Below, piece after piece: positions 44,387 to 52,629 of a stretch of DNA of 64,000 nt; position 1 is the first letter of the stretch; the number at the start of each line of letters is the position of its first letter. The position numbers were made by a program, and so were the translations under genes. The notes beneath the pieces were generated by a model, which saw only the letters and a list, made by a program, of their open reading frames with translations, was not told the DNA's origin and ran no database searches. Source of the stretch: Hellea sp042093735 (GTDB lineage Bacteria; Pseudomonadota; Alphaproteobacteria; Caulobacterales; Maricaulaceae); contig JBELEM010000006.1 in the NCBI GenBank assembly GCA_042093735.1, positions 1 to 64,000 on the forward strand, given 5' to 3'.

Positions 44387-45154
44387 ATGTTGCTTGTAAT
44401 AGATACTGGTAATACGAATACCCTTTTTGCAATACATGATGGTGATAAGTGGTTAGTTGAGTGGCGCATTGCGACTGATGCATCCCGCACTGCTGATGAA
44501 TATGCAGTATGGTTTCATCAATTAATGAGCATGCAAAAAATGCAAATAAATGATATTAAAACTTGCGTTATTTCATCAGTCGTTCCTCAATCACTTTTCA
44601 ATATGCGAAACCTTGCTAGACGGCATTTAAATGTGGAGCCTATTGTTGTTGGTGATGAAGGAATTGATATTGGAGTAGCTATCGATATAGATAACCCAAA
44701 AGAGGTTGGTTCTGACAGGTTGGTAACAGCGTTGGGAGCATTGCAAAAATATGAGGGCAATCTATTAATTGTCGACAGTGGTACAGCAACCACTTTTGAT
44801 ATTATTTCAAAAGATAAGCTTTTCGAGGGAGGAATCATAGCCCCTGGAATAAACCTTTCAGTTCGCGCCTTACATGAGGCATCTGCACAATTACCTAGAA
44901 TTGCAATTTTAAAGCCTGATCGTGTAGTTGCAAAAAATACGGTCGAAGCCATGCAATCAGGTATTTTTTTTGGATATATTAGTTTGATAGACGGGTTGAT
45001 TGATAAAATTTTGAGTGAGGATGGTCGTAACTTTACTGTTATCGGCACGGGCGGTGTGGCCTCCTTATTTAAGGGTGAAGCAAAATCTATCCAATATTAT
45101 GACTCAAATCTAACTATTGATGGCCTTTTAGAAATAGCGCGTTTGAATAAGTAG
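44387..45154 (+). CDS. coaX: Type III pantothenate kinase
   Basis: A 255-residue ASKHA-fold kinase for the first step of coenzyme A synthesis. The phosphate-1 motif is LLVIDTGNTNTLFAIHD (2-18), with GSDRLVTALGA and VDSGTATTFDII following and GTGGVASLF near the end. It is preceded by AAGGAC and lies five bases after birA. No coaA-like gene is seen here. Confidence 0.95.
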   Translation: MLLVIDTGNTNTLFAIHDGDKWLVEWRIATDASRTADEYAVWFHQLMSMQKMQINDIKTCVISSVVPQSLFNMRNLARRHLNVEPIVVGDEGIDIGVAIDIDNPKEVGSDRLVTALGALQKYEGNLLIVDSGTATTFDIISKDKLFEGGIIAPGINLSVRALHEASAQLPRIAILKPDRVVAKNTVEAMQSGIFFGYISLIDGLIDKILSEDGRNFTVIGTGGVASLFKGEAKSIQYYDSNLTIDGLLEIARLNK

Positions 45155-45161
45155 TTTATTT

Positions 45162-46847
45162 ATGTCTAAAAAAGCAAAAAACGAATTAATATTCTTACCT
45201 CTTGGCGGTTGCGGTGAAATTGGAATGAATCTTAATCTCTATGGATTTGGTCCTGAGAATAATCGAAAATGGATAATAGTTGATATTGGCGTTACTTTTG
45301 GTTCAGCAGATACTCCCGGTGTGGAAATAATTATGCCAAATATTGACTTTATTTTATCTATTAAAAGTAACTTATTAGGTATTATATTGACACATGCACA
45401 TGAGGATCATATGGGAGCTTTAGCTCGCCTGTGGCCTCAATTGACATGTCCAATTTATGCTACTCCATTTACTATGTATCTTGTTAAAGATAGGTTGTCT
45501 GAATTTAATTTGTTAGGTTTGGTAGAATTAAATACAATTGAATTAAAGAGTAAATTTAACTTAGGTCCATTCGCTTTTGAATTCATTAACATGACGCACT
45601 CAATAGCTGAGCCAAATGCATTATCCATAAAAACTGAATTAGGTACAATATTGCACACTGGTGATTGGAAAATAGATGAACATCCGCAAATAGGTGAACC
45701 GATAGACTCAAAGTCCTTAAAGCATTTGGGTAAATCTGGGGTTCTTGCGATGGTTTGTGATAGTACGAATGTGTTTTCTGAGGGTTTCTCTGGAAGTGAG
45801 CAAAATGTAAGAGAAGAATTAGTAAAGCTAGTAAGTGAGTATCCAAATGTTGGAATTTCAGTTGCATCCTTTGCTTCAAACATTGCGAGGCTTGAATCTG
45901 TAATGATTGCAGCTAAATTAAATGGTCGGTCAGTCTGTTTAGTTGGCCGCTCTATGAAAAGAATGGTAGGTGCGGCAAAAAGTATTGGTATGTTATCAGG
46001 CGTAGATCAATTTATCACAGAGGATGAAGCCAATGCTATCCCTGCATCACATGTTTTATATCTATGCACAGGTAGTCAGGGTGAGCCACGTGCTGCACTC
46101 TCCAGAATTGCTAATAGCGAGCATAGGAATGTAAAGTTTCATAAAGGGGATGTCGTTATATTTTCTTCAAAAGTTATTCCGGGGAATGAAGTGAGTATCT
46201 ATGCCTTGCAAAATAAACTAGCCGAAAAAGGTATTGAAATTATCACCGAAAAAATGAGAAACATCCATGTCTCTGGACATCCTTGCCGTGAAGAACTAAA
46301 AAAGATGTATGAGTGGGTGAAGCCTATAGTGTCTATTCCCGTACATGGTGAAAGACGTCATTTAATCGAACACTCTAAACTATCTAAGCTTTTGGGAGTA
46401 AAACACTCTGTGGCACCAAAAAATGGAGAAATGTATAAAATTAATAAAAATGGCGTTGAACTTATCGATGTTGTTACTTCCGGGCGACTACACCAAGATG
46501 GTTCATTTATAGTATCTGATGATGATGCGGGCTTAAGGACAAGAAGGAAAATGGCGTATTCGGGCCATGTAAGTTTGAGTTTAGTTTATAACGTAAAGGG
46601 GAATATACTATCTGGACCTGAGCCACGTGCAGTTGGAATAGCTACCGGGCATGATGGCAGTTTAGTTGAGAGTTTATTGGATGGAGTTTCTGATGTGGCT
46701 GAATTAACGTTCAATAGCTTAAGTGCTAAAACTTATAGGGATGAGGATTTAGTTGAGGAAAAGTTAGTTTCTAAAATAAAGAGGTATGTTAAGGATAGAA
46801 CTGGTAAGCGTACGCAAGTCGAAGTTATTGTGCATAAGGTAGTATGA
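45162..46847 (+). CDS. rnj: Ribonuclease J
   Basis: A 561-residue MBL/beta-CASP ribonuclease for mRNA decay and 16S rRNA 5' maturation. The zinc motif is THAHEDHMGAL (about 77-87), with HTGDWKID following. The beta-CASP part includes LVGRSMKRM, CTGSQGEPRAALSRIA and VHVSGHP-like HVSGHPCREEL, then VSIPVHGERRHL. The C-terminal domain follows from about 450. It overlaps the next gene by four bases (ATGA). Confidence 0.95.
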   Translation: MSKKAKNELIFLPLGGCGEIGMNLNLYGFGPENNRKWIIVDIGVTFGSADTPGVEIIMPNIDFILSIKSNLLGIILTHAHEDHMGALARLWPQLTCPIYATPFTMYLVKDRLSEFNLLGLVELNTIELKSKFNLGPFAFEFINMTHSIAEPNALSIKTELGTILHTGDWKIDEHPQIGEPIDSKSLKHLGKSGVLAMVCDSTNVFSEGFSGSEQNVREELVKLVSEYPNVGISVASFASNIARLESVMIAAKLNGRSVCLVGRSMKRMVGAAKSIGMLSGVDQFITEDEANAIPASHVLYLCTGSQGEPRAALSRIANSEHRNVKFHKGDVVIFSSKVIPGNEVSIYALQNKLAEKGIEIITEKMRNIHVSGHPCREELKKMYEWVKPIVSIPVHGERRHLIEHSKLSKLLGVKHSVAPKNGEMYKINKNGVELIDVVTSGRLHQDGSFIVSDDDAGLRTRRKMAYSGHVSLSLVYNVKGNILSGPEPRAVGIATGHDGSLVESLLDGVSDVAELTFNSLSAKTYRDEDLVEEKLVSKIKRYVKDRTGKRTQVEVIVHKVV

Positions 46848-47278
46848 TCATGTCTAAGAGTTTTCTGGGTCCTTTGAATCATGTAGGTGTAGCTGTTCCT
46901 GATATTTATAAGGCTATAGATTTTTATGAAAATATTTTAGGAGTTGAAGGTATAACTACTCCAATTGACTTGCCTTCTCAAGGAGTAACGTATTCTTTTG
47001 TTAATTTACCCAGTGGTCAAGTTGAATTAATTCAACCATATGGTGAAAACTCACCAATTCATAAATTTCTTAGTAAAAACCCTAAAGGGGGACAGCATCA
47101 TATATGTTTCGAGGTAGCTGATATATATAGGGCTAGTGACGAAATGAAAGAAAAGGGAATGAGAGTTCTCAATGAGCCTCGCATTGGCGCTCATGGCACC
47201 TTAGTAGTTTTTTTGCACCCAGGAGACTCTGGGGGAGTTCTGATTGAACTAATGGAAACTCCTTTAAATTCACATTAG
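46844..47278 (+). CDS. mce: Methylmalonyl-CoA epimerase
   Basis: A 144-residue vicinal-oxygen-chelate protein that interconverts the (R)- and (S)-epimers of methylmalonyl-CoA in propionate metabolism. LNHVGVAVPDIYKAIDFY (about 10-27) supplies the first metal His, GGQHHICFEV the second site, and HPGDSGGVLIELME the final Glu. ATG 46844 or ATG 46850 could be the start; the first overlaps the rnj stop. No mutase gene is in this window. Confidence 0.92.
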   Translation: MIMSKSFLGPLNHVGVAVPDIYKAIDFYENILGVEGITTPIDLPSQGVTYSFVNLPSGQVELIQPYGENSPIHKFLSKNPKGGQHHICFEVADIYRASDEMKEKGMRVLNEPRIGAHGTLVVFLHPGDSGGVLIELMETPLNSH

Positions 47279-47287
47279 GTAGTAATT

Positions 47288-47569
47288 ATGTCTGTATTCT
47301 CATTATTTGTTGTTTATCTTCTTATATGGTGGGTAACACTTTTTGCGGTACTTCCTTTTGGGGTGGTGGGTCAAATTGAAAAGGGTGAGATTGTGAATGG
47401 ATCAGAGCTAGGAGCCCCTGCAGAAAGTAAGATAAAAAAGAAAGCCGTAATTACCACGGTTGTTGCTACAATTATATGGCTATTGGTGTGCTCTATTATA
47501 ATCAGTGGTTTATTAAGTTGGGATATTTTAGCAGAACTTTTTAATATTGATAAGTTGTCCGAAGAATAG
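47288..47569 (+). CDS. DUF1467 family membrane protein
   Basis: A 93-residue protein with two membrane helices. WWVTLFAVLPFGV in the first and a GSELGAPAESKIKKKA linker match the DUF1467 family, which is found in alphaproteobacteria between mce and proS. The function is unknown. It is the last gene of the nuo transcript by position; a new promoter for proS follows. Confidence 0.9.
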   Translation: MSVFSLFVVYLLIWWVTLFAVLPFGVVGQIEKGEIVNGSELGAPAESKIKKKAVITTVVATIIWLLVCSIIISGLLSWDILAELFNIDKLSEE

Positions 47570-47655
47570 CAGTTATCCTATGTTTTTGTTGTTTAACTAA
47601 ATTAAATACAGTTATTTATTCTCTAAAAAATAATTTCAATAATGTATCGATTTCA

Positions 47656-47684
47656 TTGGTTTTATTGGTTTACGTTAGTATAAT
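47656..47684 (+). promoter_or_regulatory. Promoter of proS-lolC/E-lolD
   Basis: TTGGTT (47656-47661), 17 bases, then a consensus TATAAT (47679-47684), about 35 bases before the proS ATG. It is the best -10 match in the window. Confidence 0.65.
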
Positions 47685-47719
47685 CTATTTTCAACCGATT
47701 AATATAATGGATTATCATT

Positions 47720-49048
47720 ATGCGTTTATCTAACTATTTTTTACCATTATTGAAGGAAACCCCTTCTGAAGCAACTATAGCGTCCCATAGATACATGCTT
47801 AGGGCTGGGATGGTTAAACAAGATAGCGCCGGGATATACATCTGGCTTCCTCTTGGCTTCAAGGTTTTAAAAAAAATAGAAAAAATTGTGCGGGAAGAAC
47901 AGAATAAAGCTGGAGCAGTAGAAATTTTGATGCCTACCATACAGTCATCGATTCATTGGAAAGAAACTGGTAGGTATGATGCTTATGGACCTGAAATGCT
48001 CAGAATTAAGGATAGAGGTGATAGAGAGTTGCTATATGGGCCTACCAATGAGGACATGATAACGGATATGTTTCGTACTTATATCAAGTCTTATAAAGAC
48101 TTGCCTCAAAATCTTTATCACATACAATGGAAATTTCGTGATGAAAGAAGACCGCGATTTGGGGTCATGCGCGGACGTGAATTTCTAATGAAAGATGCTT
48201 ACAGTTTTGATGTTGATTTGGAGGGTGCACGACTTTCCTACAACAAGCAATTTGTGGCCTATTTAAATACATTCGATAGACTAGGATTAAAAGCAATTCC
48301 ACTGCGGGCTGATACAGGACCAATTGGTGGGGACCTTTCACATGAGTTTCTTATTTTAGCTGAAACAGGTGAGAGTAAGGTTTATTGTCATTCAGACCTG
48401 CTTGATATGGAGGCCCCAGGTTCTGTTATGGAAAAGGATTTGCAAGAAGTTGTAGATAGCAGAACCTCTTTTTATGCGCGAGCAGATGATATGCATGACC
48501 AGACTAAGTTTGATGAGATACCGAAAAATAAACAAGTGGTGGCAAGGGGTATCGAGGTAGGACATATTTTTCAGTTTGGTGATAAGTATTCAAAACCCAT
48601 GAATGCTAATGTGCAGGGAGCCAATGGTAGAGTTAGTCCTGTAATGATGGGTTCTTATGGCGTTGGAGTATCAAGACTGGTGGGTGGTATCATTGAGGCA
48701 AGTCATGATGAAAATGGAATTGTATGGCCAAAATCAGTAACTCCATTTGGAGTTGGAATTATTAACCTAAAAGTTGGTGATGTTGATGTTGATAGGGTCT
48801 GTGAAGAGCTCTATGAAATATTTGAAAGATCTGGAATTGAACCCCTTTATGATGATAAAAACGATAGGGGAGGTCAAAAATTTGCTCGAATGGATTTGAT
48901 CGGTTTGCCATATCAGATTATTGTAGGGCCCAGGGGATTAAAAGATGATATAGTTGAAGTTAAAGTGAGAGTTTCTGGAGAGAAAAAGGAACTGAGTTTG
49001 GAAAATGCTGTTAACTATATCATAAGTGAATATAAAAGTGTAATTTGA
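47720..49048 (+). CDS. proS: Prolyl-tRNA synthetase (short type without editing insert)
   Basis: A 442-residue class II synthetase. Motif 1 surrounds GIYIWLPLGFKVLKKIE, motif 2 is QWKFRDERRPRFGVMRGREF and motif 3 lies in MGSYGVGVSRLVGGIIE. E. coli ProRS has about 570 residues because it carries the INS editing domain between motifs 2 and 3. Here GPTNEDMITD is followed directly by motif 2 and no insert is present, as in many alphaproteobacteria. A separate YbaK-type editing protein would be expected elsewhere. lolC/E starts at the next base. Confidence 0.96.
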   Translation: MRLSNYFLPLLKETPSEATIASHRYMLRAGMVKQDSAGIYIWLPLGFKVLKKIEKIVREEQNKAGAVEILMPTIQSSIHWKETGRYDAYGPEMLRIKDRGDRELLYGPTNEDMITDMFRTYIKSYKDLPQNLYHIQWKFRDERRPRFGVMRGREFLMKDAYSFDVDLEGARLSYNKQFVAYLNTFDRLGLKAIPLRADTGPIGGDLSHEFLILAETGESKVYCHSDLLDMEAPGSVMEKDLQEVVDSRTSFYARADDMHDQTKFDEIPKNKQVVARGIEVGHIFQFGDKYSKPMNANVQGANGRVSPVMMGSYGVGVSRLVGGIIEASHDENGIVWPKSVTPFGVGIINLKVGDVDVDRVCEELYEIFERSGIEPLYDDKNDRGGQKFARMDLIGLPYQIIVGPRGLKDDIVEVKVRVSGEKKELSLENAVNYIISEYKSVI

Positions 49049-50362
49049 ATGGGAAAAAATGGCGAAACAAAATTACCCTTAATTCAATCTAATAGTCCTT
49101 TTGGAGTAATTGAACGAAAGATATCATTCAGATACCTTCGTTCAAAAAAAAATCAGGGCGGTGTGGGCCTCATATCTTTAATATCCTTTATCTGTATTAT
49201 GTTGGCAATAGCAGCTATGATCATAATAATGTCAATTATGAACGGGTTCCGCGATGAGATGATTAAGCTCACGATAGGTTCAGAGGGGCATATGTTTGTT
49301 GCTTTACCAAACCCTGAGCCGAATAAGCAGTATATTGAATTGCTGGAAAAAGATTTATCATCCTTGTCTGGTATTGAAGGCGCTTTTCAGTTCAACCAAA
49401 ACTTTACGGGGATACAAGCAAATAGTCAGTTTGGTTTAGCTAAGGTTATTGGTATCTCACCTAATAATTTAAAAGATTTTGAGCTCATTGTGTCAAATAT
49501 TATTGAGGGTTCAATTCAAAAGCCTCCCTTCAGTTTAAAGCAAGAGAATATGATAACAATTGGATCGGGGTTAGCAAATTCATTTGGACTTAAAGTTGGT
49601 GATAGCATAGTAATTTATTCTCCTAACTCGCGGCAAACCATTAGCGGTCCAATGCCAATAAAAAAGTCTTATATTATAGGGGCAATTTTTAAATTAGGAC
49701 TCTACCAGGCTGATTTATCAAATATTTATATGGATATAGGCCAAGCTAGCTTGCTGTTTAATAAAGGACTTCATTCCGGGGAGATTCAGATTCGTTTGTC
49801 GAATCCGGATGAATTAGATAAAATACGAAATGAGATATTAAGAATTATCGATAAACCAGTTATCATCCAATCTTGGAAAGATCGTAATGCATCCACAGCA
49901 ACTGCTCTCAGAACTGAACAAATAGCAATGCGTTTTATCTTTATGATTGTTGTAATAATTGCTGTTTTTCCAGTGTTGGCCTCTATGATAATGTTGGTAA
50001 AAAATAAATCAAAAGATATAGCCGTTCTGCGCACTTTAGGGGTTTCTAGGGCGGCTATTTTGAGAATATTTTTTATGACTGGAGTGTCAATAGGCTCTGT
50101 GGGTACTCTTTCAGGCGTTATGTTGGGAATATTATTTTGTTCAAATGTAGATCATATCCAATCAGTTTTAGAGTTTGTTACAGGTGTGGAGTTGTTTCCT
50201 GAGGACGTGTATCAATTATCAGGGGGAATTCCCTCTAAAGTAATTTGGGGTGAAGTTTTTGGGGTGGCATTTTGGGGATTTTTAATATCAGCGCTTGCAA
50301 CATTCTTTCCTGCATTGACTGCCTCACGCATAGATCCAGTGGACGCATTGCGCTATGACTAA
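49049..50362 (+). CDS. Lipoprotein-releasing ABC transporter permease (LolC/LolE)
   Basis: A 437-residue permease that extracts outer-membrane lipoproteins from the inner membrane. It has one N-terminal helix (LISLISFICIMLAIAAMIII), a large periplasmic domain, and three C-terminal helices. The coupling segment is NKSKDIAVLRTLGVSRAAI and the end is TASRIDPVDALRYD, as in LolC/LolE. Only one permease gene is present, so it probably works as a LolF-like homodimer with LolD. The frame overlaps lolD by eight bases. I leave the symbol open because C and E cannot be told apart. Confidence 0.92.
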   Translation: MGKNGETKLPLIQSNSPFGVIERKISFRYLRSKKNQGGVGLISLISFICIMLAIAAMIIIMSIMNGFRDEMIKLTIGSEGHMFVALPNPEPNKQYIELLEKDLSSLSGIEGAFQFNQNFTGIQANSQFGLAKVIGISPNNLKDFELIVSNIIEGSIQKPPFSLKQENMITIGSGLANSFGLKVGDSIVIYSPNSRQTISGPMPIKKSYIIGAIFKLGLYQADLSNIYMDIGQASLLFNKGLHSGEIQIRLSNPDELDKIRNEILRIIDKPVIIQSWKDRNASTATALRTEQIAMRFIFMIVVIIAVFPVLASMIMLVKNKSKDIAVLRTLGVSRAAILRIFFMTGVSIGSVGTLSGVMLGILFCSNVDHIQSVLEFVTGVELFPEDVYQLSGGIPSKVIWGEVFGVAFWGFLISALATFFPALTASRIDPVDALRYD

Positions 50363-51041
50363 AATAAACCCAATTTTGGCAGTTCGGAACCTTAAAAAAT
50401 ACTATTCAACTGGTTCAAAGGTATTGAAAGTCCTTGATGGGGTAGAGCTTGATATTTATCCAGGCGAAGTAGTTGGATTAGTCGGCCCTTCAGGATCGGG
50501 AAAGTCGACTTTATTGCATTCTATAGGGTTGTTAGAAGAACCTACTTCAGGGAAAATAATTATTGATGGTCTCAATTGTAATAAACTCAGTGGTAGGAAG
50601 CGAACGTTAGTACGCAGAGAATCTATAGGTATGGTTTATCAGTTTCATCATTTACTTAAAGAGTTCTCTGCACTTGATAATGTAATAATACCGCAAATGG
50701 TAGCGGGAAAAAGTATTGAAGAATCGCGAGATGAGGCTATGCGGTTGCTCAAGACCTTGGGATTAGAAAGTAGATTTTATCACATGCCTGGCCAGCTTTC
50801 AGGTGGTGAACAGCAGCGCGTTGCTATTGCTCGCGCTATATCAAATAAACCTAAGATTTTATTAACCGACGAACCTACAGGTAATCTAGACCCAGAAACT
50901 TCTCTAAAGGTCTTTGAGCAATTATTAGCTTTGAGTATTGATGAGAAAGTTACTGTATTAGTTGCAACTCATAATATGAATTTCATAAACTATATGAATA
51001 GAGTTTTAACTTTTCATAAGGGAAAGGCCGTTCCTTTTTAG
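50355..51041 (+). CDS. lolD: Lipoprotein-releasing ABC transporter ATPase
   Basis: A 228-residue ABC ATPase. Walker A GPSGSGKST, Q-loop VYQFHHLL, the LSGGEQQRVAIARA signature and Walker B ILLTDEPTGNLD are intact. FHHLLKEFSALDNV is a LolD hallmark. It overlaps the permease by eight bases, and both are convergent with the amino-acid permease. Confidence 0.95.
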   Translation: MTKINPILAVRNLKKYYSTGSKVLKVLDGVELDIYPGEVVGLVGPSGSGKSTLLHSIGLLEEPTSGKIIIDGLNCNKLSGRKRTLVRRESIGMVYQFHHLLKEFSALDNVIIPQMVAGKSIEESRDEAMRLLKTLGLESRFYHMPGQLSGGEQQRVAIARAISNKPKILLTDEPTGNLDPETSLKVFEQLLALSIDEKVTVLVATHNMNFINYMNRVLTFHKGKAVPF

Positions 51042-51072
51042 GCGTTTAATCGAGCTCAATATTTGCATCTTA

Positions 51073-52380
51073 TTAAATATTATTTGAACTTTCGAAGTAA
51101 TTATAAAAAAGTATTCCTACAATAATAATTGCTACAGTTCCTATGGCATTAAGTGGTTGATTTATTGCTGCTAACACTATCATGGTAAATGTTATAATTA
51201 AATAAAAAGCCGGAATAAGTGGATAGCCAAATGTTCTGTATGGACGATTTAAATCAGGTTCTTTCTTGCGTAAAATAAATACGCCGAGAATTGCTAGAAA
51301 ACTATTTAAAGCAAGTATCATTCCCGCAAAAATTATAATTGTTTCAAAACTAGATGTGAGAATATATATTAAAGCCACTAAAGATTGAAAAAAAATTGCA
51401 TTTTTTGGGATATCTGACTTGTTAACCTTAGACAAGAAGCCAAGCGAATTGAAGTCTTCACCTATTGCTTGTAGAGCCCGTGGTCCAGCTATTATCATAG
51501 CGCTAATAGTTGAAACTAATAATAAGCAAAGCATCATTCCGACAACAGCAGCCCCATTTGCACCAAATATATTTGTCGCCGTGATATACCCAATCTCTAT
51601 TTTGCCCTCTAGCTCTGCTATTGGTGAAGTATATACGAAGGCAAGATTCAGTAGTAAGTAGAGGGCCATTACAATAGCTGTGCCGCTTATTAGGATCTTT
51701 GGAAGCTCTTTTTGGGGTCTTTCTAGCTCGCTTGTTATATAAACAGCAGCATTCCATCCTGTGTAAGCATAAGAGACGTAAATTAACGAAATTCCAAATG
51801 CTGTACTGGTAAAAATGTTCAAATCACCCTTTTGCGGTAAAAATGAAATAGATTGTGGTTCTGGAGTGATCGTGAAGGCGCAAAAGCAAAAACCAACAAT
51901 TAGAAGAATTTTTATGGATGTAAACCCTATTTGAAATTTACTGCTGATATCTTTGTTTTTGACGTGAATTAGTGTTATGGTAATAACTAAAAAACATGCA
52001 ATTATTTTTTTAACCCAAATTGGCTGTGATCCGAATATAATTGCTGTACTATAGTCACTGAACGCTAAAGCAACTGCAGCTATGGGAGCTGCGAAGCCTA
52101 TTACAGTTGATATCCATCCTGATATAAAGCCAGCAAGTGGGTGATATATTCTTCCTAAAAAATTATATTCCCCTCCTGATCGGGGAAGGGCTGCACCAAG
52201 TTCAGCATATGTTGCAGCTCCGCATAGAGCTGCAATGCCACCAATAGCCCAAAGTAAAAGTATAAGAAATATTGATTTTATATCGACTAGTTGGAAACCA
52301 ATAGATGTGAACACACCGGTTCCTATCATATTTGCAATTATAATCGAGGTTGCTGCTGTTTTACTGTAATAAGTTCTCAT
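51073..52380 (-). CDS. APC-family amino acid permease
   Basis: A 435-residue secondary transporter with about twelve helices. The first helix holds the substrate motif ANMIGTGVFTSIGF (about 16-29), and GGIAALCGAATYAELGAALPRSGGEYNFL follows as in the APC/LAT group. FVYAYTGW-like YVSYAYTGWNAAVYITSE appears in the middle. The substrate is unknown. It is a single minus-strand gene between lolD and the dnaE region, sharing a 132-base divergent region with the dnaE leader ORF. Confidence 0.87.
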   Translation of the reverse strand: MRTYYSKTAATSIIIANMIGTGVFTSIGFQLVDIKSIFLILLLWAIGGIAALCGAATYAELGAALPRSGGEYNFLGRIYHPLAGFISGWISTVIGFAAPIAAVALAFSDYSTAIIFGSQPIWVKKIIACFLVITITLIHVKNKDISSKFQIGFTSIKILLIVGFCFCAFTITPEPQSISFLPQKGDLNIFTSTAFGISLIYVSYAYTGWNAAVYITSELERPQKELPKILISGTAIVMALYLLLNLAFVYTSPIAELEGKIEIGYITATNIFGANGAAVVGMMLCLLLVSTISAMIIAGPRALQAIGEDFNSLGFLSKVNKSDIPKNAIFFQSLVALIYILTSSFETIIIFAGMILALNSFLAILGVFILRKKEPDLNRPYRTFGYPLIPAFYLIITFTMIVLAAINQPLNAIGTVAIIIVGILFYNYFESSNNI

Positions 52381-52422
52381 GATGTCACAATGCTTTTCAG
52401 ATTAGCAGCTGTCCATGATTAT

Positions 52423-52454
52423 TTGATGTTGACACACCACTGTATTTATATAAG
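52423..52454 (+). promoter_or_regulatory. Candidate promoter of the dnaE leader
   Basis: TTGATG (52423-52428) followed after 17 bases by TTATAT (52446-52451), or a consensus TTGACA (52429-52434) with TAAGAA after 16 bases (52451-52456). Either would place the transcript start about 50 bases before the small leader ORF. Confidence 0.45.
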
Positions 52455-52512
52455 AACAAAAGGTGAACATTGCTATTTTATCATATTGATAACATATTAT
52501 TGGAGATTTTAT

Positions 52513-52605
52513 ATGAAACAGTTGCTATTAGATGTTATAAATGGCTTGGTTATGGCTGGTTTTGTAGTTACGACAACTTTATGGTTTATTGTTATTGGAG
52601 GATAA
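52513..52605 (+). CDS. 30-residue hydrophobic leader protein upstream of dnaE
   Basis: An ATG at 52513 with GGAG at 52502-52505 (seven bases spacing) opens a 30-residue frame. The product is MKQLLLDVINGL followed by a helix VMAGFVVTTTLWFIVIGG, so it is a single-span membrane peptide. It ends 24 bases before the dnaE GTG. Its last two Gly codons form one arm of a hairpin that competes with the dnaE ribosome binding site, so it may act as a regulatory leader rather than, or as well as, a functional protein. I do not recognise a family. Confidence 0.6.
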   Translation: MKQLLLDVINGLVMAGFVVTTTLWFIVIGG

Positions 52606-52625
52606 CCTCCTATAAAGAGGGAGGG
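52597..52625 (+). promoter_or_regulatory. Two mutually exclusive hairpins masking or freeing the dnaE ribosome binding site
   Basis: GGAGG (52597-52601) pairs with CCTCC (52606-52610) over a four-base loop. The same CCTCC can instead pair with GGAGG at 52620-52624, which is the dnaE ribosome binding site. The first arm lies in the last two codons of the 30-residue leader ORF. Which hairpin forms could thus depend on translation of the leader. There is no T-run, so this would act on translation, not as a terminator. Confidence 0.5.
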
Positions 52626-52629
52626 CTAA

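Noticed and set aside
51058..51081. Inverted repeat AATATTT/AAATATT as a bidirectional terminator between lolD and the APC permease
   Set aside because: The stem is wholly A/T, has no T-run after it and overlaps the end of the permease gene.
52291..52605. 104-codon frame extending upstream of the dnaE leader ORF
   Set aside because: The first 74 codons run antisense through the start of the amino-acid permease and through the promoter region. Only the last 30 codons have a ribosome binding site and a coherent hydrophobic product.
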